A stretch of 64,000 nt of DNA from Auanema rhodensis (taxonomy: Eukaryota > Nematoda > Chromadorea > Rhabditida > Rhabditidae). The DNA lies in the NCBI GenBank assembly GCA_964057225.1, contig OZ059899.1, positions 9,858,001-9,922,000 of the forward strand. Direction: 5' to 3'. A model generated the notes under the pieces. The model had not been told where the DNA came from, did no database searches, and saw only the letters and a list, made by a program, of their open reading frames with translations. This document shows, piece after piece, positions 34,175 to 47,430 of this stretch; within the stretch, counting starts at the first letter, position 1; every line of letters begins with the position of its first letter. A program made the translations under genes and the position numbers.

Positions 34175-34921
34175 TAAATTTTTTTCATTTCACTTGTCAT
34201 TTATAAAAATCGAATTTATCTTCTTCATCGATTATTTTTGCAATGTGTCATAAGAATTTCATAGTTGAACAAAACGTTTTTTAAGAAGTTTTTTTGTTGT
34301 CAACATATATATTTTCCTGGAATTCGAAAGCATTTGGGATGGAAATTAGAAAGAAAAGAACTAGTTTTTTCTACTTTAAAACAAACAATAAGAAATAAAA
34401 TGAAAAAGATTGTTAGATATCCAATTTAAACTTATACATTTACTTCGATAAAGAGCCTATTAGTTTGAAATTTTATGTCTTACAGTTCTCCAACAGAACA
34501 GACTGATCCTGATTTCTCTATGATTACATAAAACTCTCGTTTGATATACAAAAAGGAGAGGAATAACGTTTCCAGGATATCAATGATATCGAATCTAGTG
34601 ATATTGTAGAAAAATGTAATGTCAGCTCCATAGTTTTTCTCTTAATTTCTCTCATCACAATAGTCTTAGTTTTTTTTCATGAGAGTTTCTGAAATCTTAG
34701 TTGAACAAGGCAGTATATATTTTTTTCTGGAATTCGAAAGCATTTAGGATGGAAATTAGAAAGAAAAGAACTAGTTTTTCCTACTTTAAAACAAACAATA
34801 AGAAATAAAATGAAAAAGATTGTTAGATATCCAATTTAAACTTATACATTTACTTCGATAAAGAGCCTATTAGTTTGAAATTTTATGTCTTACAGTTCTC
34901 CAACAGAACAGACTGATCCTG

Positions 34922-35167
34922 ATTTCTCTATGATTACATAAAACTCTCGTTTGATATAAAAGCATATTGGATAGAAATTTCGAAAGCATTTTGGATGAAA
35001 ATTAGAAAGAAAAGAACTAGTTTTTCCTACTTTAAAACAAACAATAAGAAATAAAATGAAAAAGATTGTTAGATATCCAATTTAAACTTATACATTTACT
35101 TCGATAAAGAGCCTATTAGTTTGAAATTTTATGTCTTACAGTTCTCCAACAGAACAGACTAATCCTG
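34922..35167 (+). repeat. Short 246-bp monomer
   Basis: It ends in CAGACTAATCC and is the last short monomer before 53.5 kb. It marks a junction between two runs of the 1427-bp repeat. Confidence 0.92.
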
Positions 35168-35364
35168 ATTTCTCTATGATTACATAAAACTCTCGTTTGA
35201 TATACAAAAAGGAGAGGAATAACGTTTCCAGGATATCAATGATATCGAATCTAGTGATATTGTAGAAAAATGTAATGTCAGCTCCATAGTTTTTCTCTTA
35301 ATTTCTCTCATCACAATAGTCTTAGTTTTTTTTCATAAGAGTTTCTGAAATCTTAGTTGAACAA

Positions 35365-35437
35365 GGCCGCGTGGCGCAATGGATAACGCGTCTGCCTACG
35401 GAGCAGAAGATTGTAGGTTCGAATCCTGCCGTGGTCG
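35365..35437 (+). tRNA. tRNA-Arg-ACG: tRNA-Arg (ACG)
   Basis: Reference sequence. Spacer class 5. First of five genes at exact 1427-bp spacing. Confidence 0.96.
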
Positions 35438-36791
35438 TAAATTTTTTTCATTTCACTTGTCATTTATAAAAATCGAATTTATCTTCTTCATCGATTATTT
35501 TTGCAATGTGTCATAAGAATTTCATAGTTGAACAAAACGTTTTTTAAGAAGTTTTTTTGTTGTCAACATATATATTTTCCTGGAATTCGAAAGCATTTGG
35601 GATGGAAATTAGAAAGAAAAGAACTAGTTTTTTCTACTTTAAAACAAACAATAAGAAATAAAATGAAAAAGATTGTTAGATATCCAATTTAAACTTATAC
35701 ATTTACTTCGATAAAGAGCCTATTAGTTTGAAATTTTATGTCTTACAGTTCTCCAACAGAACAGACTGATCCTGATTTCTCTATGATTACATAAAACTCT
35801 CGTTTGATATACAAAAAGGAGAGGAATAACGTTTCCAGGATATCAATGATATCGAATCTAGTGATATTGTAGAAAAATGTAATGTCAGCTCCATAGTTTT
35901 TCTCTTAATTTCTCTCATCACAATAGTCTTAGTTTTTTTTCATGAGAGTTTCTGAAATCTTAGTTGAACAAGGCAGTATATATTTTTTTCTGGAATTCGA
36001 AAGCATTTAGGATGGAAATTAGAAAGAAAAGAACTAGTTTTTCCTACTTTAAAACAAACAATAAGAAATAAAATGAAAAAGATTGTTAGATATCCAATTT
36101 AAACTTATACATTTACTTCGATAAAGAGCCTATTAGTTTGAAATTTTATGTCTTACAGTTCTCCAACAGAACAGACTGATCCTGATTTCTCTATGATTAC
36201 ATAAAACTCTCGTTTGATATACAAAAAGGAGAGAAATAACGTTTCCAGGACATCAATGATATCGAATCTAGTGATATTGTAGAAAAATGTAATGTCAGCT
36301 CCATAGTTTTTCTCTTAATTTCTCTCATCACAATAGTCTTAGTTTTTTTTCATGAGAGTTTCTGAAATCTTAGTTGAACAAGGCAGTATATATTTTTTTC
36401 TGGAATTCGAAAGCATTTAGGATGGAAATTAGAAAGAAAAGAACTAGTTTTTCCTACTTTAAAACAAACAATAAGAAATAAAATGAAAAAGATTGTTAGA
36501 TATCCAATTTAAACTTATACATTTACTTCGATAAAGAGCCTATTAGTTTGAAATTTTATGTCTTACAGTTCTCCAACAGAACAGACTGATCCTGATTTCT
36601 CTATGATTACATAAAACTCTCGTTTGATATACAAAAAGGAGAGGAATAACGTTTCCAGGATATCAATGATATCGAATCTAGTGATATTGTAGAAAAATGT
36701 AATGTCAGCTCCATAGTTTTTCTCTTAATTTCTCTCATCACAATAGTCTTAGTTTTTTTTCATAAGAGTTTCTGAAATCTTAGTTGAACAA

Positions 36792-36864
36792 GGCCGCGTG
36801 GCGCAATGGATAACGCGTCTGCCTACGGAGCAGAAGATTGTAGGTTCGAATCCTGCCGTGGTCG
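36792..36864 (+). tRNA. tRNA-Arg-ACG: tRNA-Arg (ACG)
   Basis: Reference sequence. Spacer class 5. Second gene of the 1427-bp run. Confidence 0.96.
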
Positions 36865-38218
36865 TAAATTTTTTTCATTTCACTTGTCATTTATAAAAAT
36901 CGAATTTATCTTCTTCATCGATTATTTTTGCAATGTGTCATAAGAATTTCATAGTTGAACAAAACGTTTTTTAAGAAGTTTTTTTGTTGTCAACATATAT
37001 ATTTTCCTGGAATTCGAAAGCATTTGGGATGGAAATTAGAAAGAAAAGAACTAGTTTTTTCTACTTTAAAACAAACAATAAGAAATAAAATGAAAAAGAT
37101 TGTTAGATATCCAATTTAAACTTATACATTTACTTCGATAAAGAGCCTATTAGTTTGAAATTTTATGTCTTACAGTTCTCCAACAGAACAGACTGATCCT
37201 GATTTCTCTATGATTACATAAAACTCTCGTTTGATATACAAAAAGGAGAGGAATAACGTTTCCAGGATATCAATGATATCGAATCTAGTGATATTGTAGA
37301 AAAATGTAATGTCAGCTCCATAGTTTTTCTCTTAATTTCTCTCATCACAATAGTCTTAGTTTTTTTTCATGAGAGTTTCTGAAATCTTAGTTGAACAAGG
37401 CAGTATATATTTTTTTCTGGAATTCGAAAGCATTTAGGATGGAAATTAGAAAGAAAAGAACTAGTTTTTCCTACTTTAAAACAAACAATAAGAAATAAAA
37501 TGAAAAAGATTGTTAGATATCCAATTTAAACTTATACATTTACTTCGATAAAGAGCCTATTAGTTTGAAATTTTATGTCTTACAGTTCTCCAACAGAACA
37601 GACTGATCCTGATTTCTCTATGATTACATAAAACTCTCGTTTGATATACAAAAAGGAGAGAAATAACGTTTCCAGGATATCAATGATATCGAATCTAGTG
37701 ATATTGTAGAAAAATGTAATGTCAGCTCCATAGTTTTTCTCTTAATTTCTCTCATCACAATAGTCTTAGTTTTTTTTCATGAGAGTTTCTGAAATCTTAG
37801 TTGAACAAGGCAGTATATATTTTTTTCTGGAATTCGAAAGCATTTAGGATGGAAATTAGAAAGAAAAGAACTAGTTTTTCCTACTTTAAAACAAACAATA
37901 AGAAATAAAATGAAAAAGATTGTTAGATATCCAATTTAAACTTATACATTTACTTCGATAAAGAGCCTATTAGTTTGAAATTTTATGTCTTACAGTTCTC
38001 CAACAGAACAGACTGATCCTGATTTCTCTATGATTACATAAAACTCTCGTTTGATATACAAAAAGGAGAGGAATAACGTTTCCAGGATATCAATGATATC
38101 GAATCTAGTGATATTGTAGAAAAATGTAATGTCAGCTCCATAGTTTTTCTCTTAATTTCTCTCATCACAATAGTCTTAGTTTTTTTTCATAAGAGTTTCT
38201 GAAATCTTAGTTGAACAA

Positions 38219-38291
38219 GGCCGCGTGGCGCAATGGATAACGCGTCTGCCTACGGAGCAGAAGATTGTAGGTTCGAATCCTGCCGTGGTCG
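38219..38291 (+). tRNA. tRNA-Arg-ACG: tRNA-Arg (ACG)
   Basis: Reference sequence. Spacer class 5. Third gene of the run. Its monomer has the private ATCCAGCTTAAAC. Confidence 0.96.
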
Positions 38292-39645
38292 TAAATTTTT
38301 TTCATTTCACTTGTCATTTATAAAAATCGAATTTATCTTCTTCATCGATTATTTTTGCAATGTGTCATAAGAATTTCATAGTTGAACAAAACGTTTTTTA
38401 AGAAGTTTTTTTGTTGTCAACATATATATTTTCCTGGAATTCGAAAGCATTTGGGATGGAAATTAGAAAGAAAAGAACTAGTTTTTTCTACTTTAAAACA
38501 AACAATAAGAAATAAAATGAAAAAGATTGTTAGATATCCAGCTTAAACTTATACATTTACTTCGATAAAGAGCCTATTAGTTTGAAATTTTATGTCTTAC
38601 AGTTCTCCAACAGAACAGACTGATCCTGATTTCTCTATGATTACATAAAACTCTCGTTTGATATACAAAAAGGAGAGGAATAACGTTTCCAGGATATCAA
38701 TGATATCGAATCTAGTGATATTGTAGAAAAATGTAATGTCAGCTCCATAGTTTTTCTCTTAATTTCTCTCATCACAATAGTCTTAGTTTTTTTTCATGAG
38801 AGTTTCTGAAATCTTAGTTGAACAAGGCAGTATATATTTTTTTCTGGAATTCGAAAGCATTTAGGATGGAAATTAGAAAGAAAAGAACTAGTTTTTCCTA
38901 CTTTAAAACAAACAATAAGAAATAAAATGAAAAAGATTGTTAGATATCCAATTTAAACTTATACATTTACTTCGATAAAGAGCCTATTAGTTTGAAATTT
39001 TATGTCTTACAGTTCTCCAACAGAACAGACTGATCCTGATTTCTCTATGATTACATAAAACTCTCGTTTGATATACAAAAAGGAGAGAAATAACGTTTCC
39101 AGGATATCAATGATATCGAATCTAGTGATATTGTAGAAAAATGTAATGTCAGCTCCATAGTTTTTCTCTTAATTTCTCTCATCACAATAGTCTTAGTTTT
39201 TTTTCATGAGAGTTTCTGAAATCTTAGTTGAACAAGGCAGTATATATTTTTTTCTGGAATTCGAAAGCATTTAGGATGGAAATTAGAAAGAAAAGAACTA
39301 GTTTTTCCTACTTTAAAACAAACAATAAGAAATAAAATGAAAAAGATTGTTAGATATCCAATTTAAACTTATACATTTACTTCGATAAAGAGCCTATTAG
39401 TTTGAAATTTTATGTCTTACAGTTCTCCAACAGAACAGACTGATCCTGATTTCTCTATGATTACATAAAACTCTCGTTTGATATACAAAAAGGAGAGGAA
39501 TAACGTTTCCAGGATATCAATGATATCGAATCTAGTGATATTGTAGAAAAATGTAATGTCAGCTCCATAGTTTTTCTCTTAATTTCTCTCATCACAATAG
39601 TCTTAGTTTTTTTTCATAAGAGTTTCTGAAATCTTAGTTGAACAA

Positions 39646-39718
39646 GGCCGCGTGGCGCAATGGATAACGCGTCTGCCTACGGAGCAGAAGATTGTAGGTT
39701 CGAATCCTGCCGTGGTCG
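39646..39718 (+). tRNA. tRNA-Arg-ACG: tRNA-Arg (ACG)
   Basis: Reference sequence. Spacer class 5. Fourth gene of the run. Confidence 0.96.
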
Positions 39719-41072
39719 TAAATTTTTTTCATTTCACTTGTCATTTATAAAAATCGAATTTATCTTCTTCATCGATTATTTTTGCAATGTGTCATAAGAA
39801 TTTCATAGTTGAACAAAACGTTTTTTAAGAAGTTTTTTTGTTGTCAACATATATATTTTCCTGGAATTCGAAAGCATTTGGGATGGAAATTAGAAAGAAA
39901 AGAACTAGTTTTTTCTACTTTAAAACAAACAATAAGAAATAAAATGAAAAAGATTGTTAGATATCCAATTTAAACTTATACATTTACTTCGATAAAGAGC
40001 CTATTAGTTTGAAATTTTATGTCTTACAGTTCTCCAACAGAACAGACTGATCCTGATTTCTCTATGATTACATAAAACTCTCGTTTGATATACAAAAAGG
40101 AGAGGAATAACGTTTCCAGGATATCAATGATATCGAATCTAGTGATATTGTAGAAAAATGTAATGTCAGCTCCATAGTTTTTCTCTTAATTTCTCTCATC
40201 ACAATAGTCTTAGTTTTTTTTCATGAGAGTTTCTGAAATCTTAGTTGAACAAGGCAGTATATATTTTTTTCTGGAATTCGAAAGCATTTAGGATGGAAAT
40301 TAGAAAGAAAAGAACTAGTTTTTCCTACTTTAAAACAAACAATAAGAAATAAAATGAAAGAGATTGTTAGATATCCAATTTAAACTTATACATTTACTTC
40401 GATAAAGAGCCTATTAGTTTGAAATTTTATGTCTTACAGTTCTCCAACAGAACAGACTGATCCTGATTTCTCTATGATTACATAAAACTCTCGTTTGATA
40501 TACAAAAAGGAGAGAAATAACGTTTCCAGGATATCAATGATATCGAATCTAGTGATATTGTAGAAAAATGTAATGTCAGCTCCATAGTTTTTCTCTTAAT
40601 TTCTCTCATCACAATAGTCTTAGTTTTTTTTCATGAGAGTTTCTGAAATCTTAGTTGAACAAGGCAGTATATATTTTTTTCTGGAATTCGAAAGCATTTA
40701 GGATGGAAATTAGAAAGAAAAGAACTAGTTTTTCCTACTTTAAAACAAACAATAAGAAATAAAATGAAAAAGATTGTTAGATATCCAATTTAAACTTATA
40801 CATTTACTTCGATAAAGAGCCTATTAGTTTGAAATTTTATGTCTTACAGTTCTCCAACAGAACAGACTGATCCTGATTTCTCTATGATTACATAAAACTC
40901 TCGTTTGATATACAAAAAGGAGAGGAATAACGTTTCCAGGATATCAATGATATCGAATCTAGTGATATTGTAGAAAAATGTAATGTCAGCTCCATAGTTT
41001 TTCTCTTAATTTCTCTCATCACAATAGTCTTAGTTTTTTTTCATAAGAGTTTCTGAAATCTTAGTTGAACAA

Positions 41073-41145
41073 GGCCGCGTGGCGCAATGGATAACGCGTC
41101 TGCCTACGGAGCAGAAGATTGTAGGTTCGAATCCTGCCGTGGTCG
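41073..41145 (+). tRNA. tRNA-Arg-ACG: tRNA-Arg (ACG)
   Basis: Reference sequence. Spacer class 5. Fifth gene of the run. The monomers after it switch to AAAATAGAGAGG and CTCCAAAGTTT, the context that precedes every insertion. Confidence 0.96.
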
Positions 41146-42417
41146 TAAATTTTTTTCATTTCACTTGTCATTTATAAAAATCGAATTTATCTTCTTCATC
41201 GATTATTTTTGCAATGTGTCATAAGAATTTCATAGTTGAACAAAACGTTTTTTAAGAAGTTTTTTTGTTGTCAACATATATATTTTCCTGGAATTCGAAA
41301 GCATTTGGGATGGAAATTAGAAAGAAAAGAACTAGTTTTTTCTACTTTAAAACAAACAATAAGAAATAAAATGAAAAAGATTGTTAGATATCCAATTTAA
41401 ACTTATACATTTACTTCGATAAAGAGCCTATTAGTTTGAAATTTTATGTCTTACAGTTCTCCAACAGAACAGACTGATCCTGATTTCTCTATGATTACAT
41501 AAAACTCTCGTTTGATATACAAAATAGAGAGGAATAACGTTTCCAGGATATCAATGATATCGAATCTAGTGATATTGTAGAAAAATGTAATGTCAGCTCC
41601 AAAGTTTTTCTCTTAATTTCTCTCATCACAATAGTCTTAGTTTTTTTTCATAAGAGTTTCTGAAATCTTAGTTGAACAAGGCAGTATATATTTTTTTCTG
41701 GAATTCGAAAGCATTTGGGATGGAAATTAGAAAGAAAAGAACTAGTTTTTCCTACTTTAAAACAAACAATAAGAAATAAAATGAAAAAGATTGTTAGATA
41801 TCCAATTTAAACTTATACATTTACTTCGATAAAGAGCCTATTAGTTTGAAATTTTATGTCTTACAGTTCTCCAACAGAACAGACTGATCCTGATTTCTCT
41901 ATGATTACATAAAACTCTCGTTTGATATACAAAAAGGAGAGAAATAACGTTTCCAGGATATCAATGATATCGAATCTAGTGATATTGTAGAAAAATGTAA
42001 TGTCAGCTCCATAGTTTTTCTCTTAATTTCTCTCATCACAATAGTCTTAGTTTTTTTTCATGAGAGTTTCTGAAATCTTAGTTGAACAAGGCAGTATATA
42101 TTTTTTTCTGGAATTCGAAAGCATTTAGGATGGAAATTAGAAAGAAAAGAACTAGTTTTTCCTACTTTAAAACAAACAATAAGAAATAAAATGAAAAAGA
42201 TTGTTAGATATCCAATTTAAACTTATACATTTACTTCGATAAAGAGCCTATTAGTTTGAAATTTTATGTCTTACAGTTCTCCAACAGAACAGACTGATCC
42301 TGATTTCTCTATGATTACATAAAACTCTCGTTTGATATACAAAAAGGAGAGGAATAACGTTTCCAGGATATCAATGATATCGAATCTAGTGATATTGTAG
42401 AAAAATGTAATGTCAGC

Positions 42418-43620
42418 CGTTCCATGGTGGTTCCCCAGGGTTCCGGCTGGGTAACCACATGGAATTACTTTCTTTTCTTCCAAATATAAATGATAAAGAG
42501 TATAGAGAGAAAGGTTTATTCATGATAAAGTATACAAATCACAATAATAAAAGTTACATAATGATTCCTAGTCGCAGCCCAAAGGACTCGTAAGGAAACC
42601 TTATATAGTATTCCTTACGAGCATAAAAAGTGGTTATATCAGGTACGCGGAACTTGGTTCCGCTTGAATTGGGCTTTCTTTAATTAAACTTAATATGAAA
42701 AAGTGTTCGTTCATTGTTGCATTGAATTCCTGTTTCTCAAATGTATTTTGATTAAAAAAAACAGAAAAAGAAAAGATTGACAGAAAAAAAAAATATCGAA
42801 ATACCTTTCTTTAAATGAATAAATATAAAAGAATTTCAAATTATTTTATGATAGTTATAAACAAAGTTTTTCCTCAAAAATGAATGAAAGATCTTAGAAT
42901 ATGGATAAAAATCGAAATGTTTCTTTTAAATGAGTGAATATAAAATTTCAAAATTAAGTTGTTTCAAAATATATCTTTTTAAATAAATGTATATAAGATT
43001 TCAGTATTAATTTATGAATCAAAATCAAAATAAAGTTCTTTGAATGAATGAAATAAAGAAGAGAAAGATTTCAAATTAAATTCATATAGCATAATCGAAA
43101 TATAATTCTTTAATTAGATGTATGAAAGACAACAAAATCAAATTTATGTAGCGAAATATGGTTCTTAGAGATTCGTCGGTTATAGACGAATCTCGGTGGA
43201 ACCTCCACGTTCCATGGTGGTTCCCCAGGGTTCCGGCTGGGTAACCACATGGAATTACTTTCTTTTCTTCCAAATATAAATGATAAAGAGTATAGAGAGA
43301 AAGGTTTATTCATGATAAAGTATACAAATCACAATAATAAAAGTTACATAATGATTCCTAGTCGCAGCCCAAAGGACTCGTAAGGAAACCTTATATAGTA
43401 TTCCTTACGAGCATAAAAAGTGGTTATATCAGGTACGCGGAACTTGGTTCCGCTTGAATTGGGCTTTCTTTAATTAAACTTAATATGAAAAAGTGTTCGT
43501 TCATTGTTGCATTGAATTCCTGTTTCTCAAATGTAGCGTCAGCTATTTGTTTTTATAATGTTCCGTTTTATAAGCGATTGACGTTGTCAATCGCTCTACT
43601 TATAGGACACGTATGGAACA
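42418..43620 (-). mobile_element. 1203-bp LTR-like insertion, copy 2
   Basis: I found no difference from copy 1 by eye. It has the same insertion point in the monomer, the same CAGC duplication and the same flanking monomer variants, at an offset of 19,235 bp. Its 328-bp parts are 42418-42745 and 43208-43535. The shared flanks show it was copied together with the array, not inserted independently. Confidence 0.65.
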
Positions 43621-43706
43621 CAGCTCCATAGTTTTTCTCTTAATTTCTCTCATCACAATAGTCTTAGTTTTTTTTCATAAGAGTTTCTGAAATCTTAGTT
43701 GAACAA

Positions 43707-43779
43707 GGCCGCGTGGCGCAATGGATAACGCGTCTGCCTACGGAGCAGAAGATTGTAGGTTCGAATCCTGCCGTGGTCG
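43707..43779 (+). tRNA. tRNA-Arg-ACG: tRNA-Arg (ACG), 86 bp downstream of insertion 2
   Basis: Reference sequence. Spacer class 5. 2634 bp after the previous gene (1427 plus 1207). A nearby monomer has the private TTTTTCGTACTTT. Confidence 0.96.
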
Positions 43780-44723
43780 TAAATTTTTTTCATTTCACTT
43801 GTCATTTATAAAAATCGAATTTATCTTCTTCATCGATTATTTTTGCAATGTGTCATAAGAATTTCATAGTTGAACAAAACGTTTTTTAAGAAGTTTTTTT
43901 GTTGTCAACATATATATTTTCCTGGAATTCGAAAGCATTTGGGATGGAAATTAGAAAGAAAAGAACTAGTTTTTTCTACTTTAAAACAAACAATAAGAAA
44001 TAAAATGAAAAAGATTGTTAGATATCCAATTTAAACTTATACATTTACTTCGATAAAGAGCCTATTAGTTTGAAATTTTATGTCTTACAGTTCTCCAACA
44101 GAACAGACTGATCCTGATTTCTCTATGATTACATAAAACTCTCGTTTGATATACAAAATAGAGAGGAATAACGTTTCCAGGATATCAATGATATCGAATC
44201 TAGTGATATTGTAGAAAAATGTAATGTCAGCTCCAAAGTTTTTCTCTTAATTTCTCTCATCACAATAGTCTTAGTTTTTTTTCATAAGAGTTTCTGAAAT
44301 CTTAGTTGAACAAGGCAGTATATATTTTTTTCTGGAATTCGAAAGCATTTGGGATGGAAATTAGAAAGAAAAGAACTAGTTTTTCGTACTTTAAAACAAA
44401 CAATAAGAAATAAAATGAAAAAGATTGTTAGATATCCAATTTAAACTTATACATTTACTTCGATAAAGAGCCTATTAGTTTGAAATTTTATGTCTTACAG
44501 TTCTCCAACAGAACAGACTGATCCTGATTTCTCTATGATTACATAAAACTCTCGTTTGATATACAAAAAGGAGAGGAATAACGTTTCCAGGATATCAATG
44601 ATATCGAATCTAGTGATATTGTAGAAAAATGTAATGTCAGCTCCATAGTTTTTCTCTTAATTTCTCTCATCACAATAGTCTTAGTTTTTTTTCATAAGAG
44701 TTTCTGAAATCTTAGTTGAACAA

Positions 44724-44796
44724 GGCCGCGTGGCGCAATGGATAACGCGTCTGCCTACGGAGCAGAAGATTGTAGGTTCGAATCCTGCCGTGGTCG
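44724..44796 (+). tRNA. tRNA-Arg-ACG: tRNA-Arg (ACG)
   Basis: Reference sequence. Spacer class 5. It lies between insertions 2 and 3, 1017 bp after the gene at 43707. Confidence 0.96.
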
Positions 44797-46068
44797 TAAA
44801 TTTTTTTCATTTCACTTGTCATTTATAAAAATCGAATTTATCTTCTTCATCGATTATTTTTGCAATGTGTCATAAGAATTTCATAGTTGAACAAAACGTT
44901 TTTTAAGAAGTTTTTTTGTTGTCAACATATATATTTTCCTGGAATTCGAAAGCATTTGGGATGGAAATTAGAAAGAAAAGAACTAGTTTTTTCTACTTTA
45001 AAACAAACAATAAGAAATAAAATGAAAAAGATTGTTAGATATCCAATTTAAACTTATACATTTACTTCGATAAAGAGCCTATTAGTTTGAAATTTTATGT
45101 CTTACAGTTCTCCAACAGAACAGACTGATCCTGATTTCTCTATGATTACATAAAACTCTCGTTTGATATACAAAATAGAGAGGAATAACGTTTCCAGGAT
45201 ATCAATGATATCGAATCTAGTGATATTGTAGAAAAATGTAATGTCAGCTCCAAAGTTTTTCTCTTAATTTCTCTCATCACAATAGTCTTAGTTTTTTTTC
45301 ATAAGAGTTTCTGAAATCTTAGTTGAACAAGGCAGTATATATTTTTTTCTGGAATTCGAAAGCATTTGGGATGGAAATTAGAAAGAAAAGAACTAGTTTT
45401 TCCTACTTTAAAACAAACAATAAGAAATAAAATGAAAAAGATTGTTAGATATCCAATTTAAACTTATACATTTACTTCGATAAAGAGCCTATTAGTTTGA
45501 AATTTTATGTCTTACAGTTCTCCAACAGAACAGACTGATCCTGATTTCTCTATGATTACATAAAACTCTCGTTTGATATACAAAAAGGAGAGAAATAACG
45601 TTTCCAGGATATCAATGATATCGAATCTAGTGATATTGTAGAAAAATGTAATGTCAGCTCCATAGTTTTTCTCTTAATTTCTCTCATCACAATAGTCTTA
45701 GTTTTTTTTCATGAGAGTTTCTGAAATCTTAGTTGAACAAGGCAGTATATATTTTTTTCTGGAATTCGAAAGCATTTAGGATGGAAATTAGAAAGAAAAG
45801 AACTAGTTTTTCCTACTTTAAAACAAACAATAAGAAATAAAATGAAAAAGATTGTTAGATATCCAATTTAAACTTATACATTTACTTCGATAAAGAGCCT
45901 ATTAGTTTGAAATTTTATGTCTTACAGTTCTCCAACAGAACAGACTGATCCTGATTTCTCTATGATTACATAAAACTCTCGTTTGATATACAAAAAGGAG
46001 AGGAATAACGTTTCCAGGATATCAATGATATCGAATCTAGTGATATTGTAGAAAAATGTAATGTCAGC

Positions 46069-47271
46069 CGTTCCATGGTGGTTCCCCAGGGTTCCGGCTG
46101 GGTAACCACATGGAATTACTTTCTTTTCTTCCAAATATAAATGATAAAGAGTATAGAGAGAAAGGTTTATTCATGATAAAGTATACAAATCACAATAATA
46201 AAAGTTACATAATGATTCCTAGTCGCAGCCCAAAGGACTCGTAAGGAAACCTTATATAGTATTCCTTACGAGCATAAAAAGTGGTTATATCAGGTACGCG
46301 GAACTTGGTTCCGCTTGAATTGGGCTTTCTTTAATTAAACTTAATATGAAAAAGTGTTCGTTCATTGTTGCATTGAATTCCTGTTTCTCAAATGTATTTT
46401 GATTAAAAAAAACAGAAAAAGAAAAGATTGACAGAAAAAAAAAATATCGAAATACCTTTCTTTAAATGAATAAATATAAAAGAATTTCGAATTATTTTAT
46501 GATAGTTATAAACAAAGTTTTTCCTCAAAAATGAATGAAAGATCTTAGAATATGGATAAAAATCGAAATGTTTCTTTTAAATGAGTGAATATAAAATTTC
46601 AAAATTAAGTTGTTTCAAAATATATCTTTTTAAATAAATGTATATAAGATTTCAGTATTAATTTATGAATCAAAATCAAAATAAAGTTCTTTGAATGAAT
46701 GAAATAAAGAAGAGAAAGATTTCAAATTAAATTCATATAGCATAATCGAAATATAATTCTTTAATTAGATGTATGAAAGACAACAAAATCAAATTTATGT
46801 AGCGAAATATGGTTCTTAGAGATTCGTCGGTTATAGACGAATCTCGGTGGAACCTCCACGTTCCATGGTGGTTCCCCAGGGTTCCGGCTGGGTAACCACA
46901 TGGAATTACTTTCTTTTCTTCCAAATATAAATGATAAAGAGTATAGAGAGAAAGGTTTATTCATGATAAAGTATACAAATCACAATAATAAAAGTTACAT
47001 AATGATTCCTAGTCGCAGCCCAAAGGACTCGTAAGGAAACCTTATATAGTATTCCTTACGAGCATAAAAAGTGGTTATATCAGGTACGCGGAACTTGGTT
47101 CCGCTTGAATTGGGCTTTCTTTAATTAAACTTAATATGAAAAAGTGTTCGTTCATTGTTGCATTGAATTCCTGTTTCTCAAATGTAGCGTCAGCTATTTG
47201 TTTTTATAATGTTCCGTTTTATAAGCGATTGACGTTGTCAATCGCTCTACTTATAGGACACGTATGGAACA
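46069..47271 (-). mobile_element. 1203-bp LTR-like insertion, copy 3
   Basis: Offset 3651 bp from copy 2, with the same site and flanks. One difference seen: GAATTTCGAATT near 46490, where copies 1 and 2 have GAATTTCAAATT. Its 328-bp parts are 46069-46396 and 46859-47186. Confidence 0.65.
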
Positions 47272-47357
47272 CAGCTCCATAGTTTTTCTCTTAATTTCTC
47301 TCATCACAATAGTCTTAGTTTTTTTTCATAAGAGTTTCTGAAATCTTAGTTGAACAA

Positions 47358-47430
47358 GGCCGCGTGGCGCAATGGATAACGCGTCTGCCTACGGAGCAGA
47401 AGATTGTAGGTTCGAATCCTGCCGTGGTCG
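47358..47430 (+). tRNA. tRNA-Arg-ACG: tRNA-Arg (ACG), 86 bp downstream of insertion 3
   Basis: Reference sequence. Spacer class 5. Followed by the longest tRNA spacing of the array (4273 bp): six 410-bp monomers, one of them interrupted by insertion 4. Confidence 0.96.

Larger units (their letters stand above)
35365..41072 (+). repeat. Four perfect-length periods of the 1427-bp repeat
   Basis: tRNA starts at 35365, 36792, 38219, 39646 and 41073 are exactly 1427 bp apart with no length change in 5.7 kb. Private point changes include CAGGACATC near 36250, ATCCAGCTTAAAC near 38540 and GAAAGAGATTG near 40360. This is the most recently homogenised stretch. Confidence 0.93.
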
